Source of the DNA: Pempheris klunzingeri
Lineage: Eukaryota; Chordata; Actinopteri; Acropomatiformes; Pempheridae
Direction of reading: 5' to 3'
Length of the DNA stretch: 64,000 nt
Assembly (NCBI RefSeq): GCF_042242105.1
Contig: NC_092026.1
Location: 22,885,191-22,949,190 of the forward strand
Shown here one piece after another: positions 14,646 to 26,527 of this stretch. Position 1 is the first letter of the stretch, and each line of letters begins with the position of its first letter. The position numbers and the translations under genes are program-made. The notes beneath the pieces are model-generated. The model did no database searches. It was given only the letters and a program-made list of their open reading frames with translations, and was not told the DNA's origin.

Positions 14646-15395
14646 ATCAAATTTCCCCAAAACTACAACTGTCCCTACAAAGTACAAGTTTTTGACTTTA
14701 TGTGAAAGTGTTACGTGCAAATAAAATGACATAGATAAATATATACACATGATATTGGCTAAAGCTGCTAATGTAGCTGCTGCTTGGCTTGTGGATAATA
14801 TGACAGGTGTTTAATAGCTGTCACAGTAATTTGTCTGTATTGTTCTGAGGCTGTTAAGCTGGTAATGACAGCGTTTCTCAGCCAATACAGTCCAGAGGAA
14901 AATCCTTTAGTCCGGCTGATGAAAGGCTGTCTGTTTAATATTCACTGTGTCTGACTCTATGTGTGCATTCTGTGGATAAACGTTTATAGGTGACTTTAAA
15001 AGGCTTGTAAGTCAATTATTGATGCTTTCTACAGCCTCTCTCTCCCTTCTGCTCTCTGCTTTTGCGCTTTTCTCCTCATTTAATTCTCTGTCTTCCCTTC
15101 TGTCCTCTTTTCCTGTTTTCCTCTCCTCCTCCTCCTCCTCCGACCTTCTCTCCTCTCCTCTCCTCTCCTCACCACTCTTTTCCACCTGTCTGTCTGTTGC
15201 TGTGGGCTACGTAGCGATTCGTGTTGTGATGCCGGAGAGTCTTATACCTCTGGTGCCTGTGCTACCTGTCAGTTCGGCTGAAAGTGTGTGTGTGAACTGC
15301 AGGCAGCCTGTGTGTGGTGTCAGGCCTGTCTGCCGCAGATAAGCATCAACCCCATCAGCTTGTGGCCTCTCGCTGAGCGTGTCCTGGATTTGCTC

Positions 15396-15434
<39 letters not shown>

Positions 15435-16102
15435 AGACACACAACTAGAGGCAGCGCCAGCAGTATTTACTGGACACACGTGGCTCAGAGGGGTACGTAG
15501 CTGACACAATGAATCATAAACATTCAACAGAAAATATGTCTTCACATTGAGCGAAAGGCAGACTCCAACTGCGTTGCATGTATACCAATGAGTCACATGC
15601 ATAGAAGCACATAATGACGAGCCATGTTGCAGTCGTGTTGACTATCAGCGCAGCTCTTCTTGTGTTTTATTCATAGGTCCTCCTCTGTGGGCTCATTCAG
15701 CATCTACTCTTAGCTTATCCATTTGCCTGCTGCCTTCGTTTTCTCCGACAGTGTGTCAAGGCCGACTCAGGCCATAGCTCACTCTTGCTGCACGCTTTTA
15801 ATGCCATTTGTCTCCATTTTCTTTCCCTTGGATGTCGTTTGTCTCTATTTCCCATCGTTTAAATGCCATTTGTCTCTATCTTTGCCCTGTGCGACGGTGG
15901 TGCCAAATGTAATTTTTTTCCCTCACCACCTTTCTTGGTCTCGTCGCTGCACTCCCCCACAGAGCCTGTACATCATCTTAAACATTTAGAATACTCCTCT
16001 GTGCTCCACGCTGTCTCAGCGCTCTCTGTCTATGTTGTGTTTACCCTTGGCGTGTATTGTGTCGATCTGCTTAACCGCTGTGTCCTCCTCCGTGTGTTTC
16101 AG

Positions 16103-16195
16103 AAGGCAGTGGAGGAGGAGGAGAGCCAGGTGAGGAAATCCTCAGATCTCTGCACCCCCAGCAGCAAGTTGGGTGACGCCGACCCCGCAAGGAAG
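16103..16195 (+). CDS. skil: skil coding exon (second exon of the gene, by inference)
   Basis: A pyrimidine tract and TTTCAG precede AAGGCAGTGG. The 31 codons read [20 protein letters not shown] and onward to PARK, then AAG|GTCAGT at 16196. A stronger-looking donor, CAG|GTGAGG, lies inside at 16130, so a 27-bp version of this exon is possible; both end in phase 0. I place it in skil by frame, splice signals and position, not by recalled homology. Confidence 0.55.
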
Positions 16196-16414
16196 GTCAG
16201 TCGTCAGTTCCCTCCCCGTATCCATCCCTCCCTCCCCCTCTCCCCCTCCTCTACACGCAGGTCAGCTCTCAGGGTCACTACCCCCACCCTGACTGACAGA
16301 CAGACACACCCCCTGTTCACCCATTCATAGCGGCACGCTTCTTCCCTTTGACCTGTCAGGACGTACACTCATACAGCTGCTGAGAGGCTTTGCTCTTCAC
16401 CTCCCCCTATGGCA

Positions 16415-16467
<53 letters not shown>

Positions 16468-16535
16468 AACTTTACATGCACACACTGAGGGAAGAACCTC
16501 TTTATCATGATTATCTTTTTTTTCTCCAACATGTA

Positions 16536-16616
<81 letters not shown>

Positions 16617-19600
16617 ACACACACACTGTCTTGCTCAGCTGATGCCTGATTTATGATCCCTCATCCACATGTATGAATGCATATATTAGCTTTACTAGAT
16701 TATGGCTCCAAGAGTGCCATGTGCAGTACAGCACATTCCCTTCTCGTCCCGCTGCTTCTCTCCATGTATTCATGTCCGTGCATGTGTGTGTGTGCGTGGG
16801 CATGCATCTGATTGCTATCGTGATTATTCATCTATTCAACTGCAAAATAGTATGCAAAGATCAATAAATGTAGATGGATGATGACATTCTGTGCCTTTGT
16901 AACCATAACACAATAGATCAAAAGACAATGTTGCAGTGGTTGATATTTATGTGTGTGTCTGTGGGTGTGTGTTTTGTTTTTCTCAGGGGAAAACATCTCC
17001 ACCTACTCTGGTGTTCAACCGTCTTTTCTCGGACATCAAGGAGGAGCCAGGACACCCCACCCTGGTCCATCCCAGGTACTACACCTTATTAACTTGGATC
17101 CAACAACACCAGTACACCATTTTAGGGCTGTAGCTAACCGTTATTTTCATTATTGCTTTATCCAAAGGTTATTTTTTGATTGACGATTAAAAAAAAAATG
17201 GCCATTACATGTTCTCAGAGTCTAAGCTGGTACAGTCCAAAACCTAAAGATATTTAATTTACTGTCATCTATGATGAGGAAAAGCAGCAAATCTGAAATC
17301 AGAGAGTGTTTTCTTTTCTTTTTTTCCACCCTGTGTGGTGCACTCATGTCACTATGTGTAAATTTAACTGATTTACTGTAGGAACAGGATTTGTTTAACA
17401 TATTAGCTGCATTTAAGTTTGAATTTGTTGTTTTTAAATTGGTCAAGTTTTAGTTGGTTTGTTGTCCTGGAGAACTGTAAAAGCAGTAGATGTTTAAAAT
17501 GTTTTTTGTTGGGGGTGTGAGTAGACTTTGGTTAAAAAAAAAGCATCCATCAATACCTGAAGCTATTCCAGCTGGCCTGGTGTTATCTTTACAAGGCTGC
17601 GTGTGCCAGATCCTGTTTGTGTTTCTGCTTTTTTGCCCTTCTGCCTCAGTGAAATAATTGCCAAACAAAGTTTCAGTTTCAGTTTTCAGTTTCTCTCTCA
17701 CAAGGAGAAATTCCCGTTCCTAATTAGTTGGTGCTCTCTGCTCTGTTTCCCCCCTCGTCTTCTAGCCTTTATCACATGTGCCACTCCTTCCCTCCTTCCC
17801 TTTTCTACCTAGAGCCCTCGTTCCCTCTCTTCTGGTTCTCTGTTCCTCCCTCCATCCCTCCCCAGAGCATACCAGCCTGTGTTTGGATATGGCACTCTGA
17901 TAACTCAAACAGTAATCTGACCCAGATTAAAAACTGGAATTAGATTGTTGACGGCACCATAGCTGCATGTGACTGTGTGGAGGCTGGCAAACATCAGGCC
18001 AGACAAATTGACAGGATTAGACTTCTGGTCACCTACCAGCATCACATGACTGCTACACTCTCAAACTAGTCAGGACTTGCACAGACCAGTTTCTATTGCA
18101 GCGTTACTGATGCTGAAATTCACTGCCACAGCCAAACGCCGTGCCAGACATGCAGAGCACTTAACGTCGTATTTGCGTTTCTACCGGCATCCATTAGCGG
18201 TACACTTGTCAAGTACGAGGCACGCTTACATTATTCACATCACATGTTTCAGGCGTTTCATGTGAAGGAGTTTCAGCTTCCTGTTCCTGCTCGTTCCGTT
18301 TCCATCCAGAGGAGAGGAAGCAAGGCTTGGTTGGTAGGGCTGTAGTTTTTCAGGCAGAGCCCCACTGAGCTGTCATGCTTAACCTAGTTCACAGCTCTAG
18401 CTCTGTCTGGAGGGGACTGCTGATGGGGGAGGGCTTCAAAGCTCCTCTCCTCTCCTCTCCTCTCCTCTCCTCTTCTATCTCTGTCTTTCTATTTCCCTCT
18501 CTCTCGCCCTTCCTCCCATCCCACCATGCAGCCAGGAATAGACACATAGTGTTGGCTCAGTGACTTCAGTGCATCTCCAGGCACTATCTCTTGCTCAGTT
18601 GTAGCCACTACCTGGACATTTGTGATAAGCCGGAGGTCTGTTTGGGCTGCGATCCTGTAAACACACGATAAGAAATATCCATATTCCGCACTGTGTTTTC
18701 AGCTTCTGTCTTCTCATGGTTCTGTTACTGTTGGCTAAAACAGCACCAAATGACTCTTCTTCTATTACTACGATTCAACTGTGTTTTATTGCTTTGGAGG
18801 TAAAAGGGCCATGTGAGTTATTGCAGGCGTTAATGTTGTTTTATGTATCAGCATTGCAAAGTCCATAACTCGTATCATTTTACGATCTTTACTGCAAAGA
18901 CAGAAGTATGTGAAAGGTGACACTGCTGCTATTACAGCACTACGACTAGAATAACAAAAAAGAGACAAAGCAGATGCTTGGTTCAGGATGTACTGAATTA
19001 GCAGGAGGAATTTAATTAAAACTGCTATTGTACATTCAGTATTATTGTTTTACGCTTAACATTAGTAAAGATTTAACTGCATATGAAGTCAGTTCAGGGC
19101 TTAAATGTCTTTGTTCTTTATCTGTGCTTCTCTCCCAGTTACTACCTGTACACATACGATAAGATGGTGGCTCCCAACGTGTCTCTGCGGCGGGAGGCGG
19201 AGATGAGCCCTGAGATGTTCGGAGCGCTGCTCAAACACCACTACAGCCGCAGAGTGCTGGGCCACGACGAGCCACCCATGGGTCAGTAATCATACACACA
19301 CAGATTTAACTCGCATTGGTCCGACAAACAATAAACAGAGACGAAAGGAAAGACATGCAATGAATACGCACACATGTTGTAGTCATGCACACACACATCC
19401 CACTTCACCGCACCAATCCAGACAGTAGGCATCGTCTCTTTGATGCCAACTCTCCTAGACATGAAGTGTTGTCTTATTTAGATATGATGTAAATCAAGCA
19501 AGTACTTTGCGAGGAAATCCTACCCACTTCTCAAGACTTTCAATTATGATGTTATGCGTCAGACGTTGCGTTCTGTTATACTAAAACACAATCGTGCATT

Positions 19601-22600
19601 TCTCACCTGAGAAAGTTCTGAAAGTAAACTCAGCAACCTACACTCTACAGAACATTAATGTGATTTGGTATTAGAACCAATTTCAGGTTAACTGATTAAC
19701 ATAAACAAATAAAGGCAGACAACAATGATGATATTTGAACATTAAATATTGAGTATCATTTGATAAATACTCTTGTGTACACTGCATGTGCATTAGTCAC
19801 ACAGACACGGCTGACACATGCCTACTATAAATACATGACACACATACAGCAAGCATGAGCCATTTACATACATATGACATAAGCAGAAGAGGCATGACGA
19901 TCACGTTCAACACACACACACACAGCGGACACGTGCTTCCTGTAAACATACGGTAAACTACTGTCCAACACACACACACACACACACATTCATGCACACA
20001 CACACACTTAACATCGCAGCCTGCAGCAAAGCACATAATCATGCTTTGACCTTCACATAAAGACTCTTGGGGCACCTCGCTATTGATGAACAAGAGGGGT
20101 GGAAATGGCTGTGACCTCCTCTCCGCACTGTGTGTGTGTGTTTTTATATGCACATTAAAATGTGTGTATTAGGCCTGCATTAATAAGATGCACATATACT
20201 GTCTCTCTCTATATAAATATCTATATATACATATAGAGAGAGAGGGTTAGTCAAAGGCATGGTTTCCCTCTGTCATTATTACACCACATCTGACTGCCAG
20301 GCTGTCTCTCTCATATCTCTCAGGCGTTCTGCTCCCCCTTTTCTTCTCCAACCAATCTGTCTCTCTTCCCTCCATCCTGCCTCTCTCTTCCTGGCAGCTA
20401 TCTCCACATCCTCTCTGAGTCTGTCCTGCGTCTGCTCCCGCACTTCCTCTTCCATCCATCCATTCATCCATCCATGTCTCTTTCTTCTCTGCCTCCCTTC
20501 ATGTCCGCCTCCCTCACAGTCTGCTGCCACTTCCCCCTTCCTCCCCTTCCCCCTCCCCCCTCCTCCTCCTCTTCCCTTTCTTTTGCCCCTCACTGAATGC
20601 TTACCTCTCCCAGTTTGTCTTTGCCTTTCATTCTTTCTGTTGTGGCCCCCTGTCTCCCTCCCTCGCCTCCTTATTTCCTTTCAATCCACAACCAAATTAC
20701 CCACTCCTGTTATTTTTGTGCTTGTACTATCTTGTGTGTGTGTGTGTGTGTGTGTGCATGCACTATGTGGTGCATCTAGCTTGAGTCAGTAGATGCGTGT
20801 CCTCTCCAGTGCCAGACACTGTGTGCACAGAGCATGCCGTTTCCTCTCACACACATACAGTATGAGTACATTAAGCTGGTCCGTCCTCATGCTCTCCCCT
20901 TCACACACTTTCACTGTCTCTCCCTCTCTTTTTGTCTGTGAGCTTCCACCGTCAAACACACCGCCATTACTAGCCCACACATGCCCCACTGCAGCATCTG
21001 TGCACATGTGTCTTTGAGTGTGAGAGTGTGACACAGTCTGTTTGAAAAGGTGATGCACACCTTTTACAGGCCGCAGTGAGGGAATAAGCCAGAGTTTGAA
21101 CAGAGGAGCCCACGCAGAGCAGTGCAGCTCCCACACAAGGCCCTTTATTTGTCTCTATTGTCTCTCTTTCTGTGGCTGATCATACAAACAGAGCGACTTT
21201 GTGGTTGAATGTTCGATTCCTCGACTGTTGCCATGTCGTGCTGGTGCTTAAGTGTGTGTTAAAGCTGAGAAAGAGGTGTGAGCTTCTATGAGGTTGCGCG
21301 AGGGTGTTACTAAGCGTAGGTGGGAGCGTGCACCAACTCGGCTCGCACTTCCTGTCTCTCAACCACCTCCTCTACTTATTTTTTCTCTTTAAACTTCCTT
21401 CATCCTCCTCTTCCTCCCTTCACAGATCTCCACGCATCTCCTCCCGTCTCTGCTGGCACTGAGGAGGCCAAATCCCAATGTGCTGCTGCTGCCTCGGCCA
21501 CCGAGCGGGAATGCCAAACCCAGGCAGTTTCCATGGAGACAAGCAGCCTGAGCTGCAAGAAAGCCACCCACAACCCCGCCCCCACCCCTCCTCCTCCTCC
21601 TCCTCCTGCATCGTTGTTGTCACCGGTAACGGAAGTGGCGGCTAAGGGCACAGGCTCTGTCACAAGCAGCGCTGCAGTGGTGGTGGGGGGGCTGGAGGAC
21701 GACAAGGACAGGATTGTTGTGGAGATCATGCAGATGTACGGCAGGCAGCAGGAGAAGCTCAACTCTACCCTGCACAAGCAGCTGCAGCTGGAAATGGTGA
21801 GTAGGTGGTTGGAAAGAACAAAGACCAAGATAAATGAGCTCCTGACGAGACCATTACTGTCCTTGCCTATTAGAAGTGTCCTTGACGTAGACGTGGAGGT
21901 GATGTTCACCTTCCACCGACCCCTTCATCCCTCCATCCTACCATTCTCTCCAAATGCTGGTATCAGATCGCTCTGCAGTATGAATAATATATGACAGCCC
22001 AGTTCATCTGTTAACTAAACTAATATGAAACATATTGTATATTATTAAAACACTCCAGTGTAATTTCAGTTCGGACTTATGGAAACAGAGTTGACCTACA
22101 TTATAGTGACGTTCACAGCTACTGCTGAATTACGTCACTGTATTAAACCCACCAATGGGATTCGGCGAGAATCACATTTGTGTTCCAAAACAAGATATTC
22201 ACCATTAGAAAATACAGGTTACAAAATGTGTGACAGAATTAAATACTACCTACAAAACTTTTATTTTGTAGTCTAGCCTGTTTTTCCACTTGTTTTGTTT
22301 TTTACTACATCGATAATCCCACTGAATCTGCTGAAGGTCAGAGGTTATGTACACCGTTTTTGTTTCTGTCTGAATTTGGGCAGTAGAAGCCTGCATTCGA
22401 GTCTCTTATGGTTTCAACATCTGACCTCCCTGTGGAGGAGCTAAGATGTGAAGCATTTTTCTCCACATGGGTCAGTGAAGTATTGCATTATTATTGTTAT
22501 TTCCCTTGACTTAATCTCTGTGTCTCCAGGAGCTGGAGGCGTTGCGTGGGGGCGAGGCGGCGAGGCTACGGGAGCTGAGTGCTGAGCAGCGGGAGCTGCG

Positions 22601-24389
22601 CAGCGAGCTGGAGGCGGTGCACAGCGAGCAGGCGCGGCAGCTCAACCAGGCCCGCCAGGAACAGCTGGAGCTGGAGACCCGTCTGGAGCAGCTCCGACAG
22701 CAGGCCTGTGCCTGCGAGCCGGGGGCACAGCGCCAGCAAGAGGCCCACTACACTGCACAGGTATGGACTTAGAGGGGAACACATGCATGCACACTACTGA
22801 TTTTGGCATCGGACACAGACTGAATGAATCACAGCGACACATACGGTATGCACATTGGCTTGCATCACTTAACATATGCCGTTTTTATCTCTAAGACATT
22901 ACATCGCCACGCTACAGTGGGAATCATTAGTGCAGCGCTTTACATATGAATACTTAGACACATTTTCTGAGCATTTAGAACCAATTTATTGACTTTCAAT
23001 ATATTACGAGTGTCTGTCAAGAATTTGCCTGTAAGTGACAATGCTGAAAAGATACAGATGACATAAGATGACAAATTGCATTGCAATGCAGCACACTCAC
23101 ATATAATGCAATACAAACAATATAATATAATATAAACATCGTATATTTTGAACGCTCTTTTCTTGCTTATAGCAAAGAACTCTGAGATCACAGTCATTAC
23201 CTACATATTTCCTCTAAGAGTAGTGGAGACCATTGGAGGTTATTGTCTTTCTGTGATTGACAGTTTCACAACTAAATCGTTTTGTTTGTGTGCGTGCCCA
23301 GCATGAGTCACTTTGCTATGGAAGAGTTTGAAAGCACACATAAATGCACACACCCGGAGCCTTTGTTTCACTTTCCACTAGACTTAATCTTGAGATAAGT
23401 TCTGTTACGCTGTCCGGAGCTCAGGCGCTGCCACATCCCCCTCCTGTCTGTTATTGAAGCTCCGGCTCCCCTTGGCATCGAAGGATGGGGGATGTCTCCC
23501 AGTTTGGAAAAGGGGGTGTGCATGTGTTTGTGTGACTTTGACATTAATGTTGGCCTCAAACTAGACTTTGTTTGAAGTAATTTCACAGTTTTACACAAAT
23601 TTCAGAGCCACAGGTGTGTATGATGTGAAAATCACACATGACCAGTGTGCTGCTGCCAGCCAGCCATAATAGTGCATCAGAGCGCATGTCTGAGCATCAA
23701 AATGTGATCAACAATGGCTGGAAGAGCAACAAACAATGAGGGTTAGGGTCTCCAACTGGGTTTTGTCAGTACAGGGCGTCATCAGTAGATAAGTTCTCTC
23801 TGTTATGATAGCCAACTGGCTAGCCACATTTTTCTTATCTGTTTGTCTAAATGGTATGTGTAAGGTCTCCTTTTCTTACATGCCCTACTGTATTTTTTAG
23901 TTTCCTATTGGAAAGAAGGGATAAGATTTAAAGATAACTAATCTCTGAAAAGTTTAATGGAGTTTTGTATTGCCACGGTGAATCATTCTTAGTCATCACA
24001 GAATCTTTTAATACATGCACACCATGACGTATGACAGACTGTTGTTAAATGTGATAATGTGTCAGACTAAATGTCTTCTAATTTGCTGTAGGCAAAAGTT
24101 GACCTCATGTCTCTCCGTCTCTCTCCTGGTTTCCTCCCAGTTGTCGGAGCTGCGTCAGAGGCTGGAGCAGGCCGAGGCGGACCGGCAGGAGCTGCAGGAG
24201 GAGCTGCGCAGGGAGCGGGAGGCACGGGAAAAGCTGGAGCGCACAATCACCCTGCTCAAACAGCAGATGGCCCAGTCTGGCGCGGTGGGAGGCAGCCCCT
24301 CTCCTCCGCTTACCCCTTCCACCGGACCCCCTAACGCCCACTCACCGACCTCCTCCTTCTCAGAGGCCCCAGCGGCTGGCCAAAAGTAA
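16103..24389 (+). CDS. skil: SKI-like proto-oncogene SnoN, 3' coding half (six exons)
   Basis: SnoN binds SMAD2/3/4 in the nucleus and recruits co-repressors, damping TGF-beta signalling. Six phase-compatible exons give the C-terminal 391 residues: 16103-16195, 16987-17075, 19139-19281, 21426-21796, 22530-22760, 24141-24389 (TAA at 24387). The join of exons 2 and 3 creates [17 protein letters not shown], which as I recall is SnoN; SKI has a different sequence there (SFYSYKSFETAVAPNVAL). A low-complexity stretch with nine prolines precedes [12 protein letters not shown], then a long coiled coil runs to near the end, with [19 protein letters not shown] in the last exon. In this family the coiled coil mediates homo- and heterodimerisation. 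The Dachshund-homology and SAND-like SMAD4-binding regions are normally in a large first exon, here outside the window. Position with gpr160, sec62 and samd7 supports SKIL over SKI. The first exon's left end and donor are the least certain. Teleost a/b copy status cannot be decided. Confidence 0.85.
16196..16986 (+). other. skil: skil intron with two large CA tracts
   Basis: 791 bp between coding exons. It is dominated by (CA)n at 16419-16466 and the interrupted (CA)n at 16537-16626. No other structure recognised. Confidence 0.7.
16419..16626. repeat. Paired CA microsatellites
   Basis: (CA)n at 16419-16466 and interrupted (CA)n at 16537-16626. They generate artefactual Cys-Val ORFs. Confidence 0.95.
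16987..17075 (+). CDS. skil: skil coding exon with a sumoylation-type motif
   Basis: Acceptor TCTCAG at 16981-16986; donor CAG|GTACTA at 17076. It encodes [20 protein letters not shown] followed by PGHPTLVHP and two bases of a Ser codon completed by the next exon. IKEE fits the psi-K-x-E sumoylation consensus, and SnoN is known to be sumoylated; that this lysine is the site is inference. Confidence 0.8.
17076..19138 (+). other. skil: skil intron
   Basis: A MITE-like copy occupies about 17120-17300, and a CTCTC pentamer-type tract lies at 18440-18472. The rest shows no structure I recognise. Confidence 0.65.
17120..17300. repeat. MITE-like repeat copy
   Basis: It starts AGGGCTGTAGCTAACCGTTATTTTCATTATTG and carries CAGTCCAAAACCTAAAGATATTTAATTTACTGTCATC and AGCAGCAAATC (split phrases). 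Same family. Confidence 0.6.
19139..19281 (+). CDS. skil: skil coding exon, [16 protein letters not shown] block
   Basis: Acceptor TCTCCCAG at 19131-19138; donor ATGG|GTCAGT at 19282. The T at 19139 completes the Ser codon from the previous exon. It encodes [20 protein letters not shown], then [19 protein letters not shown] and HDEPPM. The first 16 residues are the most diagnostic SnoN segment in the window. Confidence 0.9.
19282..21425 (+). other. skil: skil intron
   Basis: Contains CA tracts (19911-19925, 19972-20010), a TATA/GAGA low-complexity stretch at 20200-20245, a 300-bp pyrimidine-rich stretch (20320-20690) and GT repeats at 20731-20757. The long ORFs through the pyrimidine tract have no splice context and look like composition artefacts. 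Confidence 0.6.
21426..21796 (+). CDS. skil: skil coding exon, Pro-rich linker and start of coiled coil
   Basis: Acceptor TTCACAG at 21419-21425; donor ATG|GTGAGT at 21797. The first two thirds are Ala/Ser/Thr/Pro-rich, with a nine-proline run; the end, [20 protein letters not shown] then [13 protein letters not shown], begins the SKI/SnoN coiled coil. The reading frame also stays open upstream into the intron and downstream past the donor, which inflates a naive ORF (21320-21994). Confidence 0.9.
21797..24140 (+). other. skil: Two skil introns flanking the coiled-coil exon
   Basis: Introns 21797-22529 and 22761-24140 around the exon 22530-22760. Both are AT-richer than the exons. I see no repeat or RNA gene in either. 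Confidence 0.6.
22530..22760 (+). CDS. skil: skil coding exon, coiled coil
   Basis: Acceptor GTCTCCAG at 22522-22529; donor CAG|GTATGG at 22761. All 77 codons are helical heptad sequence rich in E, L, R and Q ([20 protein letters not shown]). A Cys-Ala-Cys (QQACACEPG) sits where human SnoN has a similar KCTCDS, consistent with SKIL. GC content is much higher than in the flanking introns. Confidence 0.9.
24141..24389 (+). CDS. skil: skil terminal coding exon
   Basis: Acceptor TTCCTCCCAG at 24131-24140. It encodes [20 protein letters not shown], the strongly conserved end of the SKI/SnoN coiled coil, then a Ser/Pro/Thr-rich tail ending AAGQK and TAA at 24387-24389. The tail ([20 protein letters not shown]) is longer and more proline-rich than the short C-terminus I recall for human SnoN. 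Confidence 0.9.
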   Translation: MSELRQRLEQAEADRQELQEELRREREAREKLERTITLLKQQMAQSGAVGGSPSPPLTPSTGPPNAHSPTSSFSEAPAAGQK

Positions 24390-26448
24390 CTGCCACCCCT
24401 CCGGGTGCCTCCCTCCCCTCCCTCATTCCTCTCCCAATCACCCGCCAACTCTGCAGACACAAACAAATCAGCCTGGAGCAGAAAGGAGCTTCACATCTCC
24501 TCAGGCTGTTTTTACATTGTGCATCTCACCCTCCCCTTTTATTTCAGTGTAGGACTGACTTTTGTTTTTTGTAATTTAACATCACTTAAAAGAAAAGTTT
24601 TATGTTGTGTTTTTTTTTTTATTATTCCTTCTTTTGCTCCCCTCTCCTCTCTTTAAGCAGTATTTAAAGATGTTTTGGGCATGTATGTTTTGATTTAATT
24701 TATAATTTTTACTGAACAGACAGCTGCTTCACAAACAGGAGTTTGGTCAAGTAGATGCCAACTCAACCCATCACTATTTTCTTTTCCCTCCCTCACGATT
24801 GTCACCCTCCTCCCCCATCACCTCCTGCTCTTTGTGGATTTTGGAGTTAATGACTTTCTTGGAGATTTTAGACTTCAGCTCAGACACACAGACTCAACTA
24901 AGCTCCTCACGGACGTTGCTTCATGCTACTACCTGGCACAGCGGTCAGTGCCCACGGACACATAATGACGCCTGGTTGCGTGCCCCGTCTCTGTCTCTCT
25001 GTGCGTACAGCCCAAACGCTCAAGTACCAGCGACTGCAGGAAACTGCATGGATATTTCAATACAGTTTTTTTTTTTTGCTTCTTATAAAACACAGAAGGA
25101 AAAGTGTATCAACATCTTAAAAACATCACATCTATATGGAGGAAAAAGACCTTTACTGTACAAAAAAAAAGACATTTTGCAAATGTCGTAAACCTCATGA
25201 AAATATGCCAATAGTGACGCTGAACTTGAAATTAGTGTTTTGAGTGTGTCCCCCACATGGTAGCTAGCTAGCAAATTGTCTGGCCTGAACTCCAGCTGCT
25301 CCTGACACAGACTAGTGGTCCCTCTTTACTCTGCTGGGCAGCACCTGGACTCTATTGTAGACCAAACGGTCTGTCCGTTGATCCACCAGCTGCCCAGTGT
25401 CCCCCGACAGGAGGCCTCACACCTTCCACCGCTGTACGCTAGTGCATTTACCCTCCGCTGGGAAACTCCTATCCAAGGTTGTTTTTCACCCACTTTGCGC
25501 TAGACAGGAAACACTGTGCTCTTTTCAGGCTTGGCATGAAGAAGCTCACGAGCAGTGTTATGCACTTAACGCGCTCTCCTCCCCCAGAATCCCCTGGGAA
25601 AGGAATGTGTCTGGACACGGGGGCTGGTTGAGCCGGTGTAGCTTTTCTAAGAAAGAAGAATGGCAGAGTCTCACATGTGCGGTAGCTGTGCTGTGTTACC
25701 ATAATACATACAACATACTTGCATGCCCGCACACACTCAGTGTGTCAGTGCAGTCCAGGCATTCAGGCAGAACAATGGCCCCAGCGTTCCCAGCAGATGA
25801 TCAAAGCTCCAGTCTGTCCCTGTTTTCCGGGCTTCTCTCTCTCTCTCTTTTTTTTTTTGAATCATTTGACTTCATTGTTAGCAGACGGTTTTATCCCCAC
25901 CCTGTTTGTCAGAGCGTCATCTGAGAATGTGGGTCGCAGGTGAAAGCAGTTAGTCCAGGGTGGTTTGGGTCCGGCCCCTGCTTCACGTTATTCTGCCTGG
26001 CTGAACAAACAGTACCGAGCAGGGAGAGGAAGCAAGGGGAGGCGAGGATTGAGGGGTGCGCTCGGAGGTTTGGTGCGCTCTTCCCCGCGGCAGGCCGGGT
26101 GGCCCAGACGCCGGAGGTACAGAGGGAGCCCTTTTTGTTTTGTGCCATCAGAATGGGGGCAGCTGTTGTTGTCTGGGGGCCTCTGCCCGCCCTCGGGTGA
26201 GACTGTACAGGATCCCCCATCTCTCAACAATTGCCCTCCCCCCCTCCCTCCTCTCCCACACAACGACAGTCACTCACTCACACATACCCGTCCATCCATC
26301 TCCAGTGCCAGATCAGCTGGGGGTGTGCAGTGTTTTGTTGATGCCCAGGAGAGCGAGCAGACGTCCAGCCAGAGGAAGAGAGGACTTTTATTGTATCAGT
26401 TGCCAGGCAAAAGCGCTTTTTATTGCCACTAAGGAGATCCCTGTAAGC

Positions 26449-26519
<71 letters not shown>

Positions 26520-26527
26520 CGTGCGTG
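26449..26527. repeat. GT microsatellite in skil 3'UTR region
   Basis: About 33 uninterrupted GT units, then GCGT variants. Confidence 0.95.

Larger units (their letters stand above)
1..16102 (+). other. skil: Long intron 1 of skil (inferred), no exon seen
   Basis: No reading frame here has both splice signals and recognisable protein. Contents: GT/CA runs (e.g. 7700-7745, 9300-9330, 12990-13025, 13870-13905, 15398-15432), pyrimidine-rich CTCTC tracts (15120-15175), copies of a MITE-like family near 8.8, 11.7 and 14.6 kb, and a nested SINE-like insert at 9097-9202. SKI-family genes typically have a large first exon and a long first intron, so this is read as that intron. Enhancers may be present but cannot be seen without comparison. 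Confidence 0.6.

Noticed and set aside
16369-16626. Long Cys-Val ORFs on the - strand (also 53017-53522, 27495-27713)
   Set aside because: Translations of CA/GT microsatellites; no protein homology and no splice context except the real sec62 exons nearby.
20259-20792. 177-codon ORF and its 104-codon antisense partner
   Set aside because: Low-complexity CT-rich tract inside a skil intron; composition alone keeps both strands open.
16103-24389. Calling the first gene SKI
   Set aside because: The [16 protein letters not shown] block and the gpr160/sec62/samd7 neighbours fit SKIL; human SKI differs at that block.
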